Part shown: piece by piece, positions 6,173 through 13,309 of the stretch
How positions within the stretch are numbered: position 1 is the stretch's first letter
Layout of the letters: every line of letters begins with the position of its first letter
Source of the DNA: a virus
Length of the DNA stretch: 21,943 nt
Strand: one strand, 5' to 3'
Virus record (IMG/VR): IMGVR_UViG_3300018059_000044
Coordinates: 1-21,943 of that record
Notes under the pieces: model-generated
Database searches by the model: none
What the model was told of the DNA's origin: nothing
Seen by the model: the letters and a program-made list of their open reading frames with translations, nothing else
Translations under genes and position numbers: made by a program

Positions 6173-7063
6173 TTACCTTGTCGTTGTCAATGAATAATAG
6201 AATTGCGCATAATCTACATATAGACTTCTAGAAGCCGTTCCGGCTGATTTCTGAACCATCATATTTACTCCGAATGGATTAACTGGAATATTCGTTGTTA
6301 CAGTATCCAGTAGCACACCATTGATGTTAAAAGAGACTGAAGAAGCTGCTGCGTTTATCAAAATTCCAAGTGTATACCATGTCCCGGCAACAATCGTCAT
6401 AATGGCTACTGTGCTCGTTGCTACGCTTGCATTCCGACAAGTGCCTCGTAATCCAGTTGTGGCGTTATGAAAAAAGTAAGCTCCGTTTGCGCCTAGTGTT
6501 GTCGCATCGTCTTTGAATCCTATACGTGCTGTAAATGCATCACCAGCGGTTGCCAGTGTTGGTATCTGTATGCGCCATTCACCGTATAACGTGCCATAAC
6601 CAAGAGCAAAACAATTTTGGGCTAAATATGCTGATGCTACTCCAGTGGTTGTTGTGCCTGTGCTTAATTGAACAACCCCAATATCATTGTTACCAGCACT
6701 TAACACACTTGAAATACCATTTACTGCTGCTCCAGTTCCCGCAAGGAACCGTGTCCAACCTTTCGCAAAGGGAGTTGCGACCGCCGCGTTATCAATTAAA
6801 AAATCATCAAAAAATGAATTATAGCTCCTTCCGCCTACACTACCCGGAGGTTGCCAACTACTATTACCATAAAGCTCTGGAACTACTAAACTTGAATTGT
6901 TTCGGATCATACCATTTGCTGGTGATCCGGGACGTTGTGCGGTCGTGCCCGTAGGCACGAGAAGTCCCTGCGTACCAGCAACAGTAAGCACATTAGCGCC
7001 AGGATCAAACGTGAGAACGTTCGTTATTTTGCCTAAATCATTATCAAATATCAAAGCAGCCAT
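6173..7063 (-). CDS. Lectin-like adhesin paralogue 2 of 3, 296 aa
   Basis: It has the same architecture as its neighbours. The N-terminal segment contains DPGANVLTVAGTQGLLVPTG, TTAQRPGSPANGMIR and YGNSSWQPP. The lectin-like part contains SFFDDFLID, GNNDIGVVQLSTGTTTTG, YGEWRIQIP, WYTLGILINAAASSVSFNIN, TTNIPVNPFG and the C-terminal VDYAQFYYSLTTTR. It is the same length as paralogue 3, but the middle of the sandwich (around residues 170-225) differs clearly. Three nucleotides separate it from each neighbour. Its Shine-Dalgarno sequence GAGATAAGAA includes the upstream paralogue's stop codon. I infer a role in host recognition, either as alternative fibre tips or as assembled hetero-oligomers. 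Confidence 0.78.
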   Translation of the reverse strand: MAALIFDNDLGKITNVLTFDPGANVLTVAGTQGLLVPTGTTAQRPGSPANGMIRNNSSLVVPELYGNSSWQPPGSVGGRSYNSFFDDFLIDNAAVATPFAKGWTRFLAGTGAAVNGISSVLSAGNNDIGVVQLSTGTTTTGVASAYLAQNCFALGYGTLYGEWRIQIPTLATAGDAFTARIGFKDDATTLGANGAYFFHNATTGLRGTCRNASVATSTVAIMTIVAGTWYTLGILINAAASSVSFNINGVLLDTVTTNIPVNPFGVNMMVQKSAGTASRSLYVDYAQFYYSLTTTR

Positions 7064-7066
7064 TTC

Positions 7067-7984
7067 TTATCTCGCAGTCGTTAATGCACATGTCATTTGA
7101 GCGTAATCAATTTCTAATGTCCTGGCTGTTGTTCCTGCTGTTTTTACAATTTGTGCTCCAAAGCCGGTCACGTTAGGAATCTCGGCGCCCCCTGTTGGAA
7201 TGTTCGTTGTGGTCGTTACAACAAGCGTGTCGTTAATGTAAAACCCGACCGATGTTCCATCAGCATTCATTAGGATGCCGAGTTTATACCAAGTCGCTGA
7301 GGCTATCGCTGTGCCACTGGATGTTGAAGTTGCTGTACCACCATTGATAGTGACACAATTCCATACTGGCGCGTTACCACCAGTTCCCAAAAAGTAAACA
7401 CCGTTTTGAGCAACGCCTGTCGTCCAAACATCATCGAAACCAATACGGACATTGTAAGCTTGTGCTGTCGTGCTAGTGTTTGGCATATTGACACGCCACT
7501 CCGCATAAAACTTCGAGTAGCCAAACAAAAAGGCATTCGAACTTATAAATGCCGAGGCGAGACCGGTGGTCGTCGTTCCAGTCGATAATTCCATAATACC
7601 AAACGTGTTATTAGCCGACGTTAGTAAGGTTGTATTACCCCTGATCGCTGCCCCCGTTCCTGTAGTGGAAACACGCCAACCAAAACGTCCAAAACCCGAA
7701 ACTTGTGCTGAAGTGGTAATCAAAAAATCATCAAATATTGTGTTGTAACTAGAGCCACCATTGCTAAAAATTGGTTGCCAGGAGCCATTTACATACTCTT
7801 CAATGAAATCGAAGTCTGAATTATTTCTTAGGGTTCCATTAACAGGCGAGCCTGGGCGTTGCGCAGTGGTTCCAGATGGAATTTGTGCAGCTTGTACGTT
7901 ATTCAAAGTTAAAACGTTCGCGCCGGGATCAAGAGTTAAAACGTTTTGTATTAAGCCCTGGTCATCGTCAAATAACAAAGCCAT
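7067..7984 (-). CDS. Lectin-like adhesin paralogue 1 of 3, 305 aa
   Basis: First and longest of the three paralogues. It shows DPGANVLTLNNVQ, then PSGTTAQRPGSPVNGTLR and YVNGSWQPI at the N-terminus, followed by IFDDFLI, LSTGTTTTGLASAF, FYAEWRVNMP, WYKLGILMNADGTSVGFYIN and TTNIPTGG, ending IDYAQMTCALTTAR. Compared with the other two it has several extra residues after TTNIP (GGAEIPNV). The start ATG overlaps the stop of the 780-aa fibre (TAATG), with GAGG upstream, so translation is probably coupled to that fibre. That supports a role as a fibre-tip or fibre-associated adhesin. The family call rests on repeated sequence blocks rather than a database match. Confidence 0.78.
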   Translation of the reverse strand: MALLFDDDQGLIQNVLTLDPGANVLTLNNVQAAQIPSGTTAQRPGSPVNGTLRNNSDFDFIEEYVNGSWQPIFSNGGSSYNTIFDDFLITTSAQVSGFGRFGWRVSTTGTGAAIRGNTTLLTSANNTFGIMELSTGTTTTGLASAFISSNAFLFGYSKFYAEWRVNMPNTSTTAQAYNVRIGFDDVWTTGVAQNGVYFLGTGGNAPVWNCVTINGGTATSTSSGTAIASATWYKLGILMNADGTSVGFYINDTLVVTTTTNIPTGGAEIPNVTGFGAQIVKTAGTTARTLEIDYAQMTCALTTAR

Positions 7985-10326
7985 TAGTTTGTGACCTCAG
8001 TTGTCCTCACATAAGCAACCCAACGAATTGTTTTAGCGGCTTCGCCGTTAACCTGAATACGTAGTGAGCCGTTGGTTGTATCGGCGTCAACGTTCGCATC
8101 CCATGCTGCATTGGACTCCGCGAGAATAGTCTTTGTCACACCACCTTGAATAGCTGTTGATGCGGCATTGGCGTCTCTATAAATCAACCCTTGGAATGTA
8201 TATGCAGCACGACCACCAGTCGCATCCGTTCGACGTGCCACGAGAGAGATGAAGAAATTGTAAGCTGAGTTATTTGGAAGAACATGCCGAATTGTTGAAC
8301 CATCTACGAACAGTTCTGTCGTTGTAGCATTCGTCGTAGAGTTGCGCATTATAATTTCGCTCTTCTGTGCATCGCCAGCGGTTGCGAAGTCACCAGTAGC
8401 AAATGCTTTCTCACCTTGTATTCTTGCATTCGTACCTTGACCAATTGCAATGCTGTTTGTTGCAGTTGCTGAAGAACCAGTACCGATTGCGACAGCATTA
8501 GTTCCTGCTACTAGCGGAGTAGTTGGAGTGCTTGGATTCTCTTTGTATAACTGGAGCGTTGTGGCTGCTGTGCGCCACGCACCTGTACTGTAGAAGTAAA
8601 ACAAGTTATTTGTCGTGTCGATTTCAATTGGCGCTCTACCTGTAAATGTTGTTGGTGTTCCTGCTGGTGTTCCTGCTGAAGTTGTGATGTATAAAAAACC
8701 ATCAGTTGCGTTCGTAGCAACGGCAGCATTTCCAAGAACCAATGATCCTGCTTGTGTAAACTGACCAACCTGGGTTGCGCCATTGGTGTTAAACGTGATC
8801 GTTGAACCAGTTCCTGTGCCGGTTACTGCACCAGCTTGAATTGTGACTGCACCACCGTTTTGGTTTGTACCAACACCAGCAGAACCCGAAATTGTTATTG
8901 CTCCACCAGCACCAGCAACGGGTGTGCCACCAGTTATTGCTACGCCGCCAGCATTGCCTGATGCTGTTCCGCCTGCACCACCTGTAATGTTGGCTGCACC
9001 ACCGACACCTATCGTTCCACCAACACCACCAGTGACTAGAGCCTGACCACCCGTACCTGATGTTGCACCATTACCACCAATCAACGTAGCATTTGAACCT
9101 GTTGTTGTTGCTGTTGTTGGTGTTCCACCCTTGATCGTAATCGCTGCTCCAGCAGCGCTATCAGCACCTTGTAAGGTAACCACGCCAACATTAGTTACTG
9201 TTAAGATGTCGTTGGCTTGTGCTTGAATTCTGATTGGATTCGCAGTAGAGGCGGCGATTGTACTAACATCAACGAGAAATTGAGCGCCCGCGCCATTAGT
9301 AGCGGCTGAATTTTCTGTGAACGTAAATGCTGTTTTTGCGGCTGTTGTTAATGCCCAATTCCAGGTTTGAGCATTGTCGCCATTGTTTATAGAATTAGCC
9401 CCGCTCGCCGCCGTAATTTTATCTAATGGTATTGTTCCATTGGCATTGCCGGTACCACCATTGGCTGTACCAAGAATTGATACTCCGACTGTCGCAGCCT
9501 TGGAAAGATCGATAGAACCAAAACCTAATACGGTGCCCGCTCCATCCACGCGAAGGATTTGATCCGTAGTGCCTGTGATTGCTGCAACGTCAGCTATAGC
9601 GGTTAAGGTGACTCCGAGTACAGACAATCCAACGATTTGTGTCAAGTTTGAAAACGGTAGATCATTTGAGACACCATTTGTTAAATCTACTTGAGACCAA
9701 GCCGGATTGTTTGAAGCTCCCGTGTTAGACAAATAACGCGTGGTGTTTATGTCTTTTGCTAGTTGGGTTAAGGTGTTGACAGCAGAAGCGTAAATCAGAT
9801 CGCCTTGTGTATATGAAGTTAAATCAGTTCCGCCTTTTGTTGTGGCTATCGTTGTTGCGCTCCATGCTCCAGTCGTAACTGTACCAAGAGTGGTTATTGA
9901 AGTCTGACCGACATAGGCTACATCAATATCGACAGTCGGATCACCCGCGACACCATCACCATTCGAAAGAGATATTCTGTTCGTTGTACCTTGGATTGTA
10001 CGGGTTGTTGAAGTTCCTGAACCGGTAATGACATAGATTCCAGTTGTTGCGATTCCAGCCAAAGCGGTCAAATCGGAATCCAAAGGTTGAAAACCGCCAG
10101 AAACAAAATCTTCTGTAGCAGCAATATCCCAATCAGTGTCCAACGGACCAGTTTTTATATACAACGTTCCGGTAGTACGAAGATAGATCGAACCTTCTGC
10201 TGTTGAAAAACCAGTTACAGTAGGATCAGCAACCGCTGCTGTTACGGAAGATGTAGTAGTATCGTCAATGAATAACGCCAATCCGTTTTCATCAAGTTCA
10301 AAGGATAATGTGATATCGATTGCCAT
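7984..10326 (-). CDS. Long tail fibre, 780 aa, with Gly-rich and YadA-like repeats
   Basis: A fibre built from recognisable modules. Residues 46-75 (GSIYLRTTGTLYIKTG...DWDIAATEDFV) resemble the N-terminal parts of the 353-aa and 1178-aa fibres, suggesting a shared virion-attachment segment. Residues 79-171 are a module also present in the 1178-aa fibre (about 78% identical by my hand alignment). About 395-515 is Gly-rich, with irregular GG..(A/V)xITGG units that could form a glycine-rich helical or sheet shaft. About 608-658 has YadA-head-like repeats (NAVAIGTGSSATATNSIAIG). The last 120 residues, ending RIQVNGEAAKTIRWVAYVRT, match a C-terminal domain recurring in phage fibres. It starts 1 nt after the upstream stop and ends in a TAATG junction with the first lectin-like gene. 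Receptor unknown. Confidence 0.85.
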   Translation of the reverse strand: MAIDITLSFELDENGLALFIDDTTTSSVTAAVADPTVTGFSTAEGSIYLRTTGTLYIKTGPLDTDWDIAATEDFVSGGFQPLDSDLTALAGIATTGIYVITGSGTSTTRTIQGTTNRISLSNGDGVAGDPTVDIDVAYVGQTSITTLGTVTTGAWSATTIATTKGGTDLTSYTQGDLIYASAVNTLTQLAKDINTTRYLSNTGASNNPAWSQVDLTNGVSNDLPFSNLTQIVGLSVLGVTLTAIADVAAITGTTDQILRVDGAGTVLGFGSIDLSKAATVGVSILGTANGGTGNANGTIPLDKITAASGANSINNGDNAQTWNWALTTAAKTAFTFTENSAATNGAGAQFLVDVSTIAASTANPIRIQAQANDILTVTNVGVVTLQGADSAAGAAITIKGGTPTTATTTGSNATLIGGNGATSGTGGQALVTGGVGGTIGVGGAANITGGAGGTASGNAGGVAITGGTPVAGAGGAITISGSAGVGTNQNGGAVTIQAGAVTGTGTGSTITFNTNGATQVGQFTQAGSLVLGNAAVATNATDGFLYITTSAGTPAGTPTTFTGRAPIEIDTTNNLFYFYSTGAWRTAATTLQLYKENPSTPTTPLVAGTNAVAIGTGSSATATNSIAIGQGTNARIQGEKAFATGDFATAGDAQKSEIIMRNSTTNATTTELFVDGSTIRHVLPNNSAYNFFISLVARRTDATGGRAAYTFQGLIYRDANAASTAIQGGVTKTILAESNAAWDANVDADTTNGSLRIQVNGEAAKTIRWVAYVRTTEVTN

Positions 10327-10327
10327 C

Positions 10328-11389
10328 TTATGGTCCCACCGCTACTATACGCTTAATTTCGTAATCAAATGCTACTGACGCAGACACTGTTAGTGTTAAT
10401 GCAGATCCTGCGGATGTTACATCGAAATCCAACCCCGTAATCACACCACCTACATTCAATAAATTCGATGCGGAAAAATTGACATTATTAGCATCGTCGC
10501 GAATAGCGAAAATATCTCTTGCTCGAACTCTAGTGGTATCTGAATTACTATTTACCCTTACGAGCCAACGAGCCAAATTGATTCCAACCGGCAGCGTATC
10601 AGAAGCGGAAAGTACATTTGTGCCTTTGAATTCCGCGTTATTTTGGTAAATAAATGCATTGAGCTTTGCGGTTGCTAGCTCTAGGTTGTCGTTTGTTCCA
10701 ATGATAGTTCCGACTGTGTACGGACCGCCACCGGTTGGGTTTGCATAATCAGGTGTTTCCGCACCCGGCGCGTCTTTGCCTATAAAAGCTCTGATAGCCG
10801 CTTCTTCAGCAGCACTACCAAAACCAGCCATTGCCCATACTGTACCATTGTATGACCAAAGTTGTCCCGTGCCAGTGCCCTCAAGAATATAGACGAAGTC
10901 ACCAGCAGTTGCTGTATTGGAGTCTTCGATGAGTGTTGCGCCTGATCCTGGGTTACCATTAACAACATAGACATTTTCATCACCCACGGTGAGGTTCGTT
11001 AGAAGAATTCTATTGCCATTGATAAACAAGTTTGAGTTAAGTCCACCGATATTTCCGGGTGTTCCTATATCGTTAAGTTCGGTTTCAACCGCCGTAATGT
11101 TTGCCCAAACGGATGTATCGACAACACGGGCTGGCTCTCTCCAAGAACTATCAACGAAGGTGTTTACGTTTCTCCAATCGGTGCTATCATTGGCTACGTC
11201 ACGATACTTTTGATAAAGTTTAGTCGTGATAGAGTTTCCATTATTCACAACCCACAGCGAACCGATCCGTGCATTTTGAGCGTCGGTTTGAATGTTTGGT
11301 GCCGATGTTCCAGTCAGTAGTTGTACGAAGGACGATGGATCAACGACGATCTCAAGTCCTCGTTTCGCACGGTGAAAATCTGTGGTCAT
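10328..11389 (-). CDS. Tail fibre or fibre-base protein, 353 aa
   Basis: Residues 1-75 (FHRAKRGLEI... IGSLWVVNNGNSITTK... TDWRNVNTFV) parallel the opening of the 1178-aa fibre (FRLSKGIEL... VGSFYLDTSG... QFV). Both then show SWR.P..V.D, NVYV and a (Y/N)GT.W block around residues 84-190. The C-terminal part (WLVRVNSNSDTTRVRARDIFAI, then GGVITGLDFDV and EIKRIVAVGP) resembles a beta-rich C-terminal domain found in other phage fibre proteins. It may be a short fibre or a connector joining other adhesins to the baseplate; the sequence does not decide. AAAGGA is about 13 nt before the ATG, a rather long spacing, after a 16-nt gap from the DUF4376 gene. Confidence 0.7.
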   Translation of the reverse strand: MTTDFHRAKRGLEIVVDPSSFVQLLTGTSAPNIQTDAQNARIGSLWVVNNGNSITTKLYQKYRDVANDSTDWRNVNTFVDSSWREPARVVDTSVWANITAVETELNDIGTPGNIGGLNSNLFINGNRILLTNLTVGDENVYVVNGNPGSGATLIEDSNTATAGDFVYILEGTGTGQLWSYNGTVWAMAGFGSAAEEAAIRAFIGKDAPGAETPDYANPTGGGPYTVGTIIGTNDNLELATAKLNAFIYQNNAEFKGTNVLSASDTLPVGINLARWLVRVNSNSDTTRVRARDIFAIRDDANNVNFSASNLLNVGGVITGLDFDVTSAGSALTLTVSASVAFDYEIKRIVAVGP

Positions 11390-11405
11390 TTCTTTTTAAA
11401 TTCCT

Positions 11406-11969
11406 TTAATTGGTTGGCCAACCAGTATTAATGTCATAGCTGACTAGCACGTCATAATCTGTTATTGCGTCAATGTTATTCTTGTGAAACCAACTGTTTT
11501 TATGAACTGCCCAAACATAGTTGAAAAGGGATGTTCCCAAATCTAACATCTTATTTGCATCAACAGGAATTGGATCATTATTGATATCTCTCCAAACGAA
11601 ATCAGGAGGTAAATCTTCGCTGCGGTTCAAAGCATTTAATGCCATCAAAGACGCACCAATGATCTTAATTATCGAGAATTGATCAGATTGGATAGTACTT
11701 TTGTCATACACAAAACCAGCGTAAATGAGCTTGTCTCGAATGGCGTTAACTTTCTTTTTTAGATCCGCTTTGAGTTGATCAAGTTTTGAAGAGTTAATCT
11801 CTTCTTTTGTCAAAACCCGAACGGCATCGTTCTCTACAATCCAAAGTGCAGGATCGGTGTCCTTTACTGCACTCAAATCGGGATTGATAATCCACTCAGC
11901 AGGATCAAAATCAGGTGTATTGACACTCATTAAATATTGATTTGTTGTTTTATTCAGTACGTCAGCCAT
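11406..11969 (-). CDS. DUF4376-type tail-fibre accessory protein, 187 aa
   Basis: The N-terminal half (1-60) contains YLMSVNTPDFDPAEWIINPD and LWIVENDAVRVLTKEE, a short domain that recurs in phage fibre-linked proteins. A basic, probably helical segment follows (SSKLDQLKADLKKKVNAIRD, 61-80). The C-terminal half is DUF4376-like: GFVYDKSTIQSDQFSI, FVWRDINNDPIPVD, HKNNIDAITDYDVLVSYD and GW. It is a longer relative of the 154-aa protein at the operon end. Its ATG overlaps the stop of the LamG gene (TAATG), with GAGGAG about 9 nt upstream, implying tight coupling. It lies between the LamG adhesin and the 353-aa fibre, consistent with a fibre-assembly or capping role, which is not proved. Confidence 0.77.
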   Translation of the reverse strand: MADVLNKTTNQYLMSVNTPDFDPAEWIINPDLSAVKDTDPALWIVENDAVRVLTKEEINSSKLDQLKADLKKKVNAIRDKLIYAGFVYDKSTIQSDQFSIIKIIGASLMALNALNRSEDLPPDFVWRDINNDPIPVDANKMLDLGTSLFNYVWAVHKNSWFHKNNIDAITDYDVLVSYDINTGWPTN

Positions 11970-13309
11970 TAAATGAATCTCCTCTTTTTAGATAGCGTGC
12001 CTTCCTCATATATAGGTCCGTTTACAGGAACACCATCATTTGCACTTGCTACATCAATAGCCCATGCTCGTGGACGAATAGCAAGCGTTCGTGCCACCCA
12101 TGCCTCTGAATCTGATAATGTAAACGTGCCTGGATTGACTGGCTGGCTACTTTGATTCAGTCTAGCAGATCCAACCTCAGCACTATTATTTGCGCCTCCA
12201 CCCGACTGAGTATCGGTACCATTTGTGAAACCGGCTGGATATACACTAACAGTTGCATCATCATCTGCTCCACCAGTTGAGGCTAACCATAACCATGCTT
12301 CTGGACCTCCTGATGGACCCAAACTTGGTGGATTGGGATTAGCTGAAGTTCCAGTTACTGCTCCGGAAGTAACCACACCAGGACCAACAAAGTTATTAGT
12401 GATTCTGTATACTTGACCAGCGCCATTACTTCCAACGTTCGTTGGAACGTTAACTGTTGTTCCACCCTCAGTGCCGTCAGCTAATTTTGTGTAAATTGCG
12501 TATGTACATGTAGCGTTTGTTGTTGGACCAATAACAGACCATCCTGTTGGTGTTGTACCAAATGTAGCACTTTCGACAGCGATCATCATCACTAGACGAT
12601 CATTTTCATTGACTGTTGCTGGCATGCTTACATTATGCGTAGTAGAATTCGCAGCAAATGAAGTCTCGGTGATAGAAGCGACAGTTGGGTATGAAATCTG
12701 TGTAGCTGGTGGTTCATAATCCATTTTGTAGCGATTGATGAGTCCTGTGTAGATACCGTCATGTCCACGACATGCAAATAATGTTTCAACTTCCGCATCT
12801 GTTAACACACGATTGTAAGTGCGAACGTCATCTAAAGCACCATTTAGCTCAAATCCAGCATCCCATTCTGCCATTCCAAGAAAGAGATTATTTGCATTTG
12901 AGGCAAGTGTAGCCGGAATAGTTCCAAAATATGTCAATGTTTGTTGGACACCATCAAAGTAAAACTTTAAACGATCAGCGTTAGTTGCACCACCCCCGTT
13001 ATACACCATACACCAATGATGAAATAAACCATCTACAGATAAGATATTCGTTGTTGTTATTCCAAATTGCGTTGCGTCAGTCCCACCATTTTTTGCATTA
13101 ACAATTACATCATTGTTATTACCAGCACCATCACTTTGCATACCCCAATGTGTTCCCGTGCTCGGACCTTTATCGATAACATGTTGATAGTCTGACAACG
13201 CAGTGATTCGAACCCACACCGAAAGAGTTAATGTGACTAACCCATCGAGAGCGTCAATATCGAAACAATTTACACCATCGACATTTCCACTAGAAAAATT
13301 GAGTGCCAT
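11969..13309 (-). CDS. LamG-domain adhesin, 446 aa
   Basis: Residues 1-185 form a laminin-G/concanavalin-like domain: LSVWVRITALSDYQHVIDKG, HHWCMVYNGGG, KFYFDGVQQ, NLFLGMAEWDAGFELNGALDD and VRTYNRVLTDAEVETLFAC. This is the usual LamG run, ending in the V.iYNRaLt..Ev motif. Residues about 205-415 form a second beta domain (VNENDRLVMMIAVESA, TPTGWSVI, YTKLADGTEGGTTVNVPT) seen in other phage surface proteins. Glycan or protein binding on the host is inferred from LamG. I chose the ATG at 13309, which overlaps the stop of the upstream fibre (TAATG) with GGGAG 10 nt before it, rather than an ATG at 13348 inside that gene. The C-terminus is basic (LSKKRRFI). Confidence 0.8.
   Translation of the reverse strand: MALNFSSGNVDGVNCFDIDALDGLVTLTLSVWVRITALSDYQHVIDKGPSTGTHWGMQSDGAGNNNDVIVNAKNGGTDATQFGITTTNILSVDGLFHHWCMVYNGGGATNADRLKFYFDGVQQTLTYFGTIPATLASNANNLFLGMAEWDAGFELNGALDDVRTYNRVLTDAEVETLFACRGHDGIYTGLINRYKMDYEPPATQISYPTVASITETSFAANSTTHNVSMPATVNENDRLVMMIAVESATFGTTPTGWSVIGPTTNATCTYAIYTKLADGTEGGTTVNVPTNVGSNGAGQVYRITNNFVGPGVVTSGAVTGTSANPNPPSLGPSGGPEAWLWLASTGGADDDATVSVYPAGFTNGTDTQSGGGANNSAEVGSARLNQSSQPVNPGTFTLSDSEAWVARTLAIRPRAWAIDVASANDGVPVNGPIYEEGTLSKKRRFI

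Noticed and set aside
8843-9046. Plus-strand open frame rich in Pro and Ala
   Set aside because: It is the antisense reading of the glycine-rich repeat (GGN codons become NCC), with no ribosome-binding site of its own. The same applies to the other short open frames opposite the fibre genes.
7984-10326. YadA-like repeats as evidence of a bacterial autotransporter gene
   Set aside because: There is no signal peptide and no membrane-anchor barrel, the other modules are phage-fibre modules, and the gene sits in a phage late operon.
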